Source: Pilatotrama ljubarskyi (taxonomy: Eukaryota > Basidiomycota > Agaricomycetes > Polyporales > Polyporaceae). From it: a stretch of 64,000 bases of DNA. Under the pieces are notes generated by a model. It saw only the letters and a list, made by a program, of their open reading frames with translations. It did no database searches and was not told the origin of the DNA. The position numbers and the translations under genes are program-made. This document shows positions 37,439-47,567 of the stretch, in pieces. Numbering within the stretch: the stretch's first letter is position 1; the number at the start of each line of letters is the position of its first letter. The stretch is from the NCBI GenBank assembly GCA_022385805.1, contig MU277684.1, positions 31,333-95,332 on the forward strand, read 5' to 3'.

Positions 37439-38452
37439 ATGCCGCAAGTTGCGACCGTCGCAGACTGGGCCCCGCATGTTGGGGTCAGCCTCTTCACCCG
37501 GCTGGCGAGCTTCATCCGGTCGACATGGGTCATGATAGTGGTCGACAATCCTCTTACTTGGAAGCTGGGGTTCCGTGGGCAGAATGAGCAGGAGGACGTC
37601 GAAGGTGGGTGCTGCCATCTATGCTCGTGATCCTAAATCCATGTACATACAACGGTTGTCGCCAATACTGATCCGCTCTTGTGCGCAGGTCCCTTCTATA
37701 TAGTCGGGTCGCCTAAGCGGCAGATCGAGGATGGGAAAGCGGTGCTGGCCTCTACACAGTACCTGGAGAGTGAGTCCAGTCCACCGAGCAAGTCTTTCGT
37801 CTGACCTGAACCGTCACTCACCCGCCTCTGGCGTCAGAATACGGGCCTTTCTTGTTCATCTTCACCGTCACGGACGCGAAGGGTGATCCAGTCCCAAATG
37901 CGACGCTGGACTGGTGGCAAGCAGACAGCGACGGAGGCTACTACTTCGCATCCTGGACGCTGCGCGGCAAAGTCACGACCGACGCACAGGGCCGCGTTGA
38001 GGTCTTGAGCGTTCGCCCAGGTGATTACGATGCGCCTTTCGGCTCAAAGCGTGCAGGCCATGTCCATCTCGTCGTGAACGGTACCAAGGGCAAGCATCGG
38101 GCATTGACGACGCAGGTCTATGTGTGCCCAGGCAACAAGGCGGACTACATGATGAACGACTTGTACGTACCCTTCGCATCGAACCTTGACCTCGTATTGA
38201 AGTTGATCTAATATCGTTTGTGACTATAGCGCCAACTATGCACGGGACTCGCGCCCCGGGAATATGGCCACTTGCTGGTCGATCCCGGCAGCCAATGGCG
38301 GCGAGAAATACTGGAAGCTCCCTGAGCTTCCGGCGGATGACACGGAAACCAAGCAGAGGGTCGACTGGTGGAATGCCAAACTGAAGGAACGTGGGATCAG
38401 CCGCGAGGTCGTCGCCGTTGGGCGGCAGAACCTCAAGCTGAGTGTCGTCTGA
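37439..38452 (+). CDS. Intradiol ring-cleavage dioxygenase (catechol/hydroxyquinol type)
   Basis: Non-haem Fe(III) enzyme opening catechol or hydroxyquinol rings between the two hydroxyls, a late step of lignin-derived aromatic breakdown. Exons 37439-37604, 37689-37769, 37838-38162 and 38230-38452 join in phase to 264 residues. Start MPQVATVADWAPHVGVSLFT. Family blocks: EGPFYIVGSPKR (first iron tyrosine), YGPFLFIFTVTDAKGDPVPN, ATLDWWQADSDGGYYFASW, TLRGKVTTDAQGRVEVLSVR, PGDYDAP (second tyrosine region) and KRAGHVHLVVNG, whose two histidines H-x-H are iron ligands. Most bacterial catechol dioxygenases have an N-terminal helical dimer domain; here it is short, as in fungal homologues. No signal peptide, so cytosolic. 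Substrate preference cannot be assigned. Confidence 0.92.
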
Positions 38453-38834
38453 AGCACGGTTTGCGGGCGGTTCCTCTCGTACTTGACCCATCATGCTATG
38501 GTGTGTCACCTATGATGACCTCTCCCGGGACGTCCATTTCATGACTGGAACGGATATACGTACCTATTCCTATTCTTTGAAACCGCTTGGTGATGAGGAT
38601 GGCGTCGTGAAGATTGCTGCATGCGGCAAACGCAGAAGGCGGCAGGCATGTCAGGGCCTCGCAGTACTTACACAAAGATTGGTGACTGGTTGGTGAGACA
38701 TGATGTGGCCAATGCACCCCATGTTCACTGAAGCGACCTACAATAGCGTACAGTGTGAAAAGACTCTACTACATGTGATACGACGTACCGACCAAATCAC
38801 AGACGAGCAGACCAGACGGGGGGCAACGTACACG
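38453..38834. other. Convergent spacer between dioxygenase and RRP43
   Basis: 3' flanks of two convergent genes; nothing else seen. Confidence 0.6.
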
Positions 38835-40025
38835 TCAAGACGCCCCATACACGCCCTTCCGCGTTTTGCGCCAGCAATCCTTCGCAGCATCGATGCACTT
38901 ATTGAGCAGATCGTCGCCACCAATGATGCCCAATCCCAACTGCATCACCGATGTCAGTCCGCCAGACTCGTCGATCACCACTGAGACGGTAGTATCTAGG
39001 AGGGGTTCTTCGAAGGACGTCGGATCTGCCAGTATATGCGTTCTGAGGTACGACAAACGGATCAGCTTCGCAATTGTCATTGACCCACATCAAGACGCAC
39101 CCGTCGAATATTCCGAATGAGAACGACGTCGGCAGACGTCCGATCTGTAATGGCTCTCTGATTTTCCTTGAGCAGATTGTCCGCTTCGTCTCCTCGTTGT
39201 ATGTCGCCTTAGGCAGTGTTGCTAAAAGCCGCAAAGCTCAAGCGGTGTCTTCTGATTGCAGGGATTCCGAACTTACTATTCTTGAGCGCGGCAACCATAG
39301 CGAGCAAAGTCGCGTCGAATGCGTTCCCGTCGTAGTTGATGCATGTCGCGTCCACGTAGAGTACCCAGGCTGCTTTACCGGGCTCTATGCATAGTGATGT
39401 TGTTGAGACGACGCATGACCTGCATCATCACGGAGGTTCACTACTTGTAATAGACCGCGAGGAAGGGTGGCACGCACGAGACCAGAACGTCGTTCAGCCT
39501 ATCCGAGAGAACTTGCGCTTCATCTGTAGGTGGTCCAGGCTTGAACTTGGGTGAGCATATAGCCGGGAGGTCGAGGTTGGGTACTACAAGGCACCGACAC
39601 CTGGTTAGGGCAACCTGAGAGCGACCAGACGGCAGCATGCGCACCTAGGAAGCCCTCCTGGGGACGGTCCAACTCCGGCTCTGCTATCTCTGCCTTCACC
39701 CCGCACACCACGGTCGTCGACCCTAACCGAACGAGCGCAGATCCATCTGCGGTCGATATCGAGCCTTCGGAATCACAGTCAACCCCTCATTCTCCGCACG
39801 CATTCACAACGAGCAACACACGAGGATGGATGTGAGCGGGCACGAACCTACATTCAAAGAGACGTCCCTCCACTCGTCAAAATCTCGCCCGTCTGGTCGA
39901 ATATCCTCCGCCACGAAACGCTCCAGGTATGTTTTCGGATGCAGTCGCTGGAACGTGAGCGCCTTCAGCGCGTCCTGTTCTGCCGAATTTGAGCTCGAGG
40001 ATGCCGATGCAGACGTCGCAGCCAT
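38835..40025 (-). CDS. RRP43: Exosome complex component RRP43 (RNase PH-like)
   Basis: Non-catalytic ring subunit of the 3'-5' RNA exosome, nuclear and cytoplasmic. The start is [20 protein letters not shown] at 40025; an in-frame ATG six codons earlier (40043) is also possible. Exons spliced in order: [20 protein letters not shown] with [36 protein letters not shown] with [33 protein letters not shown] with [37 protein letters not shown] with [40 protein letters not shown] with [12 protein letters not shown], and [20 protein letters not shown] with [25 protein letters not shown] near the start and the DPT-x-x-E-E block near the end are RNase PH-fold signatures of Rrp42/43/45; the [12 protein letters not shown] block points to Rrp43. 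At least five short introns. Stop at 38835. Confidence 0.93.
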
Positions 40026-40511
40026 GATGAGAGACAGAAGCAAGACCGAAAACGAGAAGAGCGGAGACGTCAGAGAAATGGTGGTGGATGGTGCGGTTCA
40101 AGCAAGGTTCAAGTCAAGGACGAGTCCAGGACCGCGCGGGACAAATTGGTGGTTGCCGGCGGGTCACGGCAGCTGCCAATCGCGAGCAAGTCCGCGTGGG
40201 CGGGACGCGCCGTACGCGACGAGATTGAGGTGAGATAAATTGCGTCTGCAGGCATCTCATATATCCTTCCTCATCCACTTGTGGGTCCACCCAACAAATG
40301 CACACACTTCCCACCTCCGGGTGCTTGTTTGTCCTCCGTACATATTTACTGTACCCAACACCACGCCGGATCGACCGCCCAAGCGCGCGCACATCTGAAG
40401 ATCTACAGCTAGTCATGTTTCTGCTTTCCCCGCCCATTAACTCGTCCATGTAAACCACTTTCCCCAGCCGCGTCTGACGACCGCGTGTACACCGTCTTTC
40501 GGCTCCCTGAG

Positions 40512-41685
40512 CTATGCCTGCTGGCCGCCGACGATCCCTTTTAGCACCGCGTACTCGGCGTTGATGATGCTGCTTGTCGCCGCGCCGATGGCCACATTAT
40601 TCGCCAGCACGACGAACTTGATATCCAGCACCCGACATTGCCGCACTCGCCCCACGCACACGCCCGCACCGGCCTGGTAGTCCCTGTCCAGTCTCGGCTG
40701 AGGCCGATCGGGCTCCTCGTGCACGAATACGGTGTGGCGAGGAGCAGATGGGCACCCGATCGTGTACGCCTCGGAGGTGTACGCCTGGAGCGCCTCACGG
40801 ACCTGCTGGGGGCTCGGCGGGGGCCGCCGCGCAAAGCGGACGGAGACGCATTCCGTATGGCCCTCAATGACTGGCACGCGATTGCACGACGCGGAGATAC
40901 GGAGGGGCTGCTTCGTGTGCATGTCGAACGCCTTCAAGCCGTCGTCGCCCTGAGTGATCCCGCCGAGGATCTTGAGCGTCTCCCACTCGATCTTCTCTTC
41001 TTCCCCGGAGATATACGGAACAATGTTGTCTACGATGTCGAGCGAGGGCACGCCAGGGTAGCCCGCACCGGAGATGGCCTGCATGGTGGTGATGATACAT
41101 GACTCGATCGGGCCGAAGGCGCGCTCGAGGGCAGCCAGCGGCACGACAACACCCGTGGTGGAGCAGTTCGCGTTCGTGACTATGAAGCCTTTCTTCAGCG
41201 GCGGCTGGTGAAGGGAGCGTTGTTGGGGGATGATGGAGTAGTGAGAGGTGTTCACGAGCGGGACGATGAGGGGGACATGGGGATCTCGTCTGAAGTTCTT
41301 CGCGTTGGAGAAGACTGCCAGCTCGGCAAGCCTGAAGCTTTGCTCTAAGTGAGCGAGTAAGTAACCCAGTAGCCTATCGCTATCGGGCAAGGGACATACC
41401 TATATCGCCCGCCACATCGGCGTCAAGGCCCGAGAAAACCACCGCGCAGTCCTGGAAATGCTCCGGCTTGCACTCCTGGACGATCATCTCGCGAACGGCG
41501 TGAGGAATGGGCTGTGTTTGCTTCCAGTTGACCGCTTTGCTGTACGGTTTGCCCGCCGATCGCTGGGATGCACCGAGCGCATGGATGACGAAGAAAGGGT
41601 GCTCGGCGAGGAGAGCGATGAAGCGTTGACCAACGGTGCCCGTTGCGCCGAGGACGCCGACCTTATACTGTTTTCCGGTAGTCAT
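40512..41685 (-). CDS. HOM2: Aspartate-semialdehyde dehydrogenase
   Basis: NADP-dependent reductive dephosphorylation of aspartyl-4-phosphate, the second step to threonine, methionine and isoleucine. I chose the ATG at 41685 (MTTGKQYKVGVLGATGTVGQ), which places the Rossmann GATGTVG motif at the usual residues 12-18; the frame opens further upstream without family features. One intron after GLDADVAGDI joins EQSFRLAELAVFSNAKNFRR in phase. Other signatures: VNTSHYSIIPQQR, the catalytic cysteine in IVTNANCSTTGVVVPLAALE, AISGAGYPGVPSLDIVDNIV, SCNRVPVIEGHTECVSV (substrate-binding His/Glu), and IKFVVLANNVAIGAATSSII near the end. Normal fungal length, about 370 residues. Divergent from EMC6 over 265 bp. 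Confidence 0.95.
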
Positions 41686-41950
41686 TTGGGGCGATGACGA
41701 GGTGAGAGAGCCCGACGACGAGCCCGAGTCGAGGGGAGGACGGAGTGACTCTGGAGAGTCTGCACAAAGCCGTCGGAGCGCAGAGGAAAGCGGCACGCGA
41801 TCTGCAGGCCATCGCGTGACTGTGACAATCTAATCTAGGTGACAGTCACGCATGTATGCGTGCCTGCCTCGCGTCTCTGTCGTGCGCGCGCGTTGTGGCA
41901 TCGTGTCGGCCTCAGCTCAAACTTCGACGACCACGAAAGCCACAACGACC
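41686..41950. promoter_or_regulatory. Divergent promoter between HOM2 and EMC6
   Basis: 265 bp between divergent starts; GC-rich, no TATA box. A GTGACTGTGAC/GTGACAGTCAC pair near 41815-41850 forms an inverted motif. Confidence 0.5.
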
Positions 41951-42412
41951 ATGTCGGCGACTGCACCGACCCCCGAGGCCGCTGCCCAGCTTCTCTTTCC
42001 TCCTAACGTGCAGTACAACAGTTCGCGGGTCTACACTGTCAAATTCTTGTCATCTTGCTTTGCTGGTGCCGCAGCAGGAGTACTCGGCTTGGAGAACAGC
42101 CTTGGTTTCGCTCTCTTCATCCTCTCGACCCTCTTTACCTCCGCATGTCTCTACGTGAAATGCAACAGCCGACCTGCGAAGTACATACCTGGGGGTTGGT
42201 GGGAACTCGTCAACCCGGGACAGGAGAACATCTTCTCGTTCGTGCTCGTGTGGACCCTGTTCTATGGTACGCCCCATCTTTTGTTCCTCGCGGTGACCGA
42301 TCTGTTGGAGGCGGTGAAACACAGGTATCGTGCACGGTACGTTTGCAGCAACATGTGATGCTGCTATCAGTCAGATATCAATGGAACTTCGACGCTCGCA
42401 GTATACGATTGA
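41951..42412 (+). CDS. EMC6: ER membrane protein complex subunit 6
   Basis: Small two- or three-helix subunit of the EMC membrane-protein insertase in the endoplasmic reticulum. Exons 41951-42266, 42325-42336 and 42402-42412 (316, 12 and 11 nt) join in phase to 112 residues. The body reads FPPNVQYNSSRVYTVKFLSS with CFAGAAAGVLGLENSLGFAL (helix), FILSTLFTSACLYVKCN (helix), KYIPGGWWELVNPGQENIFS with FVLVWTLFYG (helix), and the last two micro-exons add G-I-V-H and V-Y-D-stop, the conserved EMC6 ending. Without those exons the protein would lack its C-terminus. Length matches yeast and human EMC6 (about 110). Confidence 0.95.
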
Positions 42413-43210
42413 ATCATCATCGGCCAGGATGGGCACCGCGGACGATCGTCTTCAGTCCCTGTTTTGCCTCGCGACCCCGGAGATTTATGGGGTGAGTACT
42501 TCATCCCCTCTTCCTCCTCATATACACTGATCGTGGACGACCGTGTCCGACGGCAGACAGGATACTTTGCGCCCGGCTCATGGCGATCGTGCAGTGCCGC
42601 CGGCGGCCCTTTTATAATGAAAACCGAGATCAGATCTCGTTTTGACGGGTAGTTACGGGACATGTAAGTAAGTTATAGTTGGGATAGTCGTCATGGACGC
42701 CGGAACACGTTTTCGAGGTGCGGAAGCATGTTCTTGATCGTTGAGAGCGCGTTCGTCACGAACACAAGCTCGAGTGTTCGCCACTATCTGATGCTCCCAC
42801 CGGCGTACGGCAGCCCATGAGCCGCGGGATTGTGCTCGTGGCCGTCCGCTGAGCAAGGGCGTTGAGAACGCAGTGCGGGGGCTCGGAGGTGGGCATGTTT
42901 ACGCGGTTCGGGCACCGGGCAACTCGCTGCTGTGGTCAGCCGGGAAATAGGGAGGAATTGTTGTGCGGTGTTTCAAGAACGCTGGAAGCGTTCGACGGCC
43001 GGGGTGGGTTCCGATCGATGCAGCTTCTGCCGCGTGGTGGACCTCGTGGGCAGCACGTGGGCGGGCCTTCTCCTGCGGGCGGTCTCCAGGACCAGATCGT
43101 CCAACGGGTATGCCTTGTTTGTGCACTCGTCCTCCACACAATCATCATGACTAGGACTACTTCCTCTTCTAGCCGCTATCCCAGCCCCTCCTCCTCCCTC
43201 CACACTCGAC
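42413..43210. other. 0.8-kb region without a supported gene
   Basis: 3' flank of EMC6 and promoter of the next gene. Overlapping GC-rich frames on both strands (42860-43280) have no recognisable content. A plus-strand exon-like frame at 42429-42492 (MGTADDRLQSLFCLATPEIY, then a GTGAGT donor) has no identified partner. Confidence 0.4.
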
Positions 43211-43981
43211 ATGGCTGCCTCCTACACCCTCCTGCAGTACAGTGCAGACCCCTGGAATGCTCGCTTCGAGGATCTTGAGAAGCGTCTCGCGTTCACCGTG
43301 TGCGTACATCTCTGTCAGCCTCATATGATATCGCGCCGTTACTTGTGCTGATATCATCCTGCCGACTTGTAGCACCATGGTACAGCACCTTGCTCGCCGT
43401 TCTGTCCTCCTCTATAATGAACTCTCATATGATCCAGGTCGATGAGAGCCCCAACCTCATCATGAAGATTGCCCGAGAAGCCCCATGGGCCCAACAGCAC
43501 CCAGACATTATGGGTCCCAGCAACTCGTATCTGTATTTCGGACCCAACCGCACACCCGGCCATCTCATATACGGCAATAGCACCTACCACACAATGGCGC
43601 AAGCACGAAACCGGAAGAAAGAGAGCAGCACGTATGCATCCGATATATTGTTGCGCGTAGTGCGACTCGCGCTGACTTGAGCGCTGCCTCCAGGTCACGA
43701 TATTTCTGGGCCCAGAACGGCAAGGAGTACAAGTGGCGAATCGCGCCCCAGAGGCTAGAGGTAGGCACACCCGGGGAGCTGCGGCGCGAGCAATAGGAGC
43801 TGACGCCATGTCGTAGTGCGTGGACGGCAAGGGCAACGTAATCGCCCTGTGGGAGACAAGCCAGCTAGCGGACCCGTTCGCGGCCAAGCTGACCTTCAAA
43901 CATGTCGCGCTACCAATAATCACGGAAATCGTGACCACGTTGACCCTGAACCGCATTGCGCACGTATCTAATTGGCAGTGA
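43211..43981 (+). CDS. DUF6593-like small protein
   Basis: Four exons: 43211-43297, 43438 to about 43632, then RYFWAQNGKEYKWRIAPQRL and CVDGKGNVIALWETSQLADP, ending NRIAHVSNWQ with TGA at 43979-43981. Splices are in phase (FT to VDESPN; S-S-T to SRYF; LE to CVDG), giving roughly 170 residues. It begins MAASYTLLQYSADPWNARFE and includes IAREAPWAQQHPDIMGPSNS and YLYFGPNRTPGHLIYGNSTY. Small beta-rich basidiomycete proteins of the DUF6593 kind have this layout (expression of a xYF-x-x-xNGK-x-YKW block after a Gly/Pro turn). Function unknown, no signal peptide. An alternative small exon between 43372 and 43437 is possible but would shift the frame. Confidence 0.72.
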
Positions 43982-44309
43982 CCGGTAGATTTTGTCTGGG
44001 TTACGCCGCGCAGCCACGCTATGTCCACGCTTATAACGTACATGATTGGTCCGTATTCATTTCTGGGAGATGAGAGACCATCTCCGACTTCGTTTGTTAT
44101 CCCTGCTCGATTACCTCAACCCTGCTGACGCGATTGGCAAGTTTCATCCGTGAGTGACCGTTCCTCGACATTGACTTCTGAACATCTCCCGCCCACATCA
44201 CAAACTCTACCACCCCACGGCGTCCTGGAAGAGCGCTGCCGGCCTCATCTCAGCGGGACTGAACTGGAGGCCAATTGCGTTCGCACGTACCAATGCTCCC
44301 GCGCCGGTC
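43982..44309. other. Convergent spacer
   Basis: Between the convergent DUF6593-like and TTC27 genes; nothing else seen. Confidence 0.6.
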
Positions 44310-47146
44310 CTAATCTTCTTTCCTAATCTCCTCTTGCAGTGTCGTCAGCGTTGCCCACTCAGGCTCGTCCTCGAAGTCTTTCGTTCGTCCCATGAACGTC
44401 CGCACGATGCTGCGGGCCTGTAGCTTCCAGTTGAAGCCGTCCACCCGCGGCCCAAAATTGCGCAGCACGTCCACGATCTCCTCGACCTCGCCCACGGCCT
44501 CCCGCCACTTCTCTACGTCCGTCTCGCCCCTCTCCATCGTCCCCGCTGGTCCGGCCCGGTATGCGTCCAGGTAGGCATTGAGCGCGTCCTCGTATCGCCC
44601 TTGGGCCAAGAGTAGCCGCGCGCGTGCCCGGAAAATACGGGGTGACGAGACGCGTGGCAGGATGGTGCGCTCGAAAAGGTCGGTCACTCTCCGTGCGAGG
44701 CCGGTAGCCATAGTCGCATCCGATGAGCCCACCGTAGCGTCAGGGTTTACTTCTCCCCCTTCCGCACTAGCCTCTACTGACCCACGCGTGGCTGCGTCGA
44801 CGAGCTTATCCAAGACGTCCTCGTCGACACACGCTGCGCCATCCTTGCCGGCCCGCTCCTCGACGACACGTGTGAGGGCACGACAGGCCTCAGAGAGCTC
44901 ACCGACGTCCATAGCCACTATCATATAGTTCATCCACATACGCCAGTTGTCGTAGCTGTACTTGAGACCCTGCTTGAGAGCGCGGAACGCGAGAAGCCTG
45001 TTTGAGAACGGAATTCGCTTCTCCGAATCTTCACCCTGTGCTTCGTGAGCGGAGTTCCCTGCCTGTGAAGGTTATTCGGCGGTAAGTGAAGGCTCGGGCA
45101 CCGCGGAATTCTCGAGCGAGCACGCGGAGATGCTGGACTTACCTGGTCGCCATCATTGTCTACGGCAACCTTCTTCCCTGCCTCGCCCATGCGGAGGTAT
45201 ACGCTCGCCAGATTGTTCCAGCTCTCGCCATCTTCGTCGTCGATCGTCACGCAGCGGACAAAGGCGTCCCGAGCACCCTCCCAGTCTTCCTGCCGGACAC
45301 AAGCACAACCCAGCACGAACCACGATCGACTGAGGAGGGGGTTGATCGCCACCGCACGTCGGAGGCAAGTGATTACGTCCTGGTAGTTGCCCCGCGCGAA
45401 ATAGTAGCCGCCAAGGGACCGCATCGCCCGCCCCGACGACTCCTTCGAGACCTCCCAGGCACGCGTGTAGTGTTCTAGCGCGTGGTCGGGCTCGAGATCA
45501 CCCAGCAGACACCAAAGTTTTGCCTCCCGAGTGGCGTCGAGGACCTGCTTACGCTTATCCGAGAGGGCCTTGCCCCTCGAGATGACCGTCTCAGCCTCGG
45601 CCTTCTTGCCCTCGAGGAGATCGCGGACGATAGTGATAGCCTTGTCGGACCGCTCCATGCTCTGCCAGCACTTCACGACCTCCTCCCACATCTCCAGCCG
45701 CTCGAAAATCTCCAGAGCGGACTTCACGACGCCGATGGATAGGAACCGCATCGCGAGCTCCTTCTCCATCTCCCACTTGCTTGGGAGGATGATCGAATGG
45801 ATGTAGAGCAGCCGTTCGGCCAGCGTCGAGTCCGCCGTCGGCATTTGGTCCACGAGTGCCTGAAGCTGCAGCGTGGCCCGCTCGACGGTGCGCGTGCGAT
45901 TCGCCTCCAGACGGGAACGTAGCAGAAGGGCCATCGTGTGCACAGACCAGTTCCGTGGATGGGAGATTACGCGCGCGACGTACGGGGCCATTTGCTCGGC
46001 CGTGAGACCGTGAGCTGGAGAAACGTTTTTGACATTGAGGCAGAGGGCGAGGAGGATGCACTGGTCGAGCGGATGGAGGGCAGGCTGGGACGCAGGGTCG
46101 ATGTGGCTGAGACGAGAACCTGGCGAGCCTGCGTTTGATGAGGATGTGAACGCCGTCTGCTCCAGCAAGGTGTCGTCGTTAAGTGGGAGTGTTTCAGGGA
46201 TTGCCGAATTGGGTGCGGACGACCCAATGACCCCGGAGGTGGAGTCCCCCTTTTCTTCGGCCGCCTCGCCCGTCTCCAGATGGGCATCAGAGCCATCGCC
46301 GCGTGCGCGCGACTCGGCGAGGAGGACGAGCTGGGTTACGTCGTTCTGCTGAAACTTCGTACGTTTCCCCAACGCGCCGGTCAGCTCATATTCGAGCTGC
46401 GTCGCTCGCGCGGCCCGTACGAAGTAGTCCGCTGCCGATTTGTCATGTCCTACGTAGTGTTCAAGTAAGCCCTGCTCCAGCAATAGACGGCCGGCGATAT
46501 CTGGCTCAGCAGCAAAGGAGTCGAGCAACGGCCCGACGGAGGTCATCACGTCCTGAGGAACGGCGACAGGCTCGTCGAGAAGCTGCTCGTGGATGCGCCA
46601 TGTCCGCAGCCGCCACCACGGCACAGATTGGAGGTGCTGGAAGGGAGTGTCCAAGAGAAGCCTAGCAAGCTGCAGGAAAATCGGGACCTTGGCCAGGTGG
46701 TACGCGGGCTCGCCGCCATAAGCGAGTTCCGCAACAGCCTTTTGATGGAGGAGATCCTCATCGACCAGTTGAGACAGTTCAGGGGCGAGGGCGAGAACGT
46801 CGAGTGGCTTGATGTCGAGATCAGGGCCCGTCCAGTTAACTTGAAGGAACGCATGCAGGCACGCCACGGCACAGGTCAGACGGAGCAACTCGTCCTCCGC
46901 GGTCGAGGTCCCTGGAGAGGCCGCGGAAAATTTGAACCAAGCAGCGAGCGGACGGTCGAGGATGTCCTTGCTCGATCCCGCGACCGCAAACAGATCTCGG
47001 CTGGGCGCCGTTCTAAGATCGCTAAAATCGCCGTTTACCACGTTCTGGGCGATTTTTACAACGGGCGCGTCCGAGGAATGCGCAAGTTGGTCGTCCCATG
47101 TCCCCGTTAACAGGGCTTTCTCGATAGCCTGGAAGTCTGCACCCAT
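44310..47146 (-). CDS. EMW1: TPR protein, TTC27/Emw1 homologue
   Basis: Essential tetratricopeptide-repeat protein in yeast (Emw1, cell-wall integrity) and human (TTC27); molecular role not settled. Two exons, 47146-45143 and 45062-44310, in phase, 918 residues. It starts MGADFQAIEKALLTGTWDDQ. The N-terminal half is helical, with KVPIFLQLARLLLDTPFQHL and LEQGLLEHYVGHDKSAADYF. The diagnostic TPR block follows in the second half: FERLEMWEEVVKCWQSMERS, LWCLLGDLEPDHALEHYTRA, RSLGGYYFARGNYQDVITCL with RRAVAINPLLSRSWFVLGCA, and CVTIDDEDGESWNNLASVYL. After the intron come LLAFRALKQGLKYSYDNWRM and WMNYMIVAMDVGELSEACRA. The WxxLGxA and AWNNLASVYL repeats match TTC27. Length is within the family range. 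Confidence 0.93.
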
Positions 47147-47567
47147 TCTGCTTCCCAGTCAACGTCTGAGTCCCAGAAGTCGGAAGTGTGAGTATCGGCC
47201 GCCGCGGAGAAGAGGAATGAAGGTTCGGAGTTTGCCGCCCACTACCTTGTCACCTTCAAGGTACTTGTATATACGTACTTTTCTGCTCCATCGATATCGT
47301 CCGTGCTGACTACAACCTTGGTTGCTGACTCAACACGCCCCCCGCAGACATCGATATTTCATACTAGCTCTCGACACGAGTGAGAGTGTTTCTAGGATCT
47401 CTTCCACAGTATTTAGTTATTCAAGCAAACGCATAACATGTAGGTCAAGCAGAGTATCGAATAAGGCAAACTGTCCCAGAGAATCTATATACATACGACC
47501 TGATGCAATGCATATGACCATACCTTCCGTTCCCAGAGAATCGCAGACGATGATCGCGCCTGCTACC
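47147..47567. other. Promoter/terminator spacer between TTC27 and Boi-like gene
   Basis: 421 bp on the TTC27 5' side and the Boi-like 3' side, A/T-richer than its surroundings. No gene seen. Confidence 0.55.
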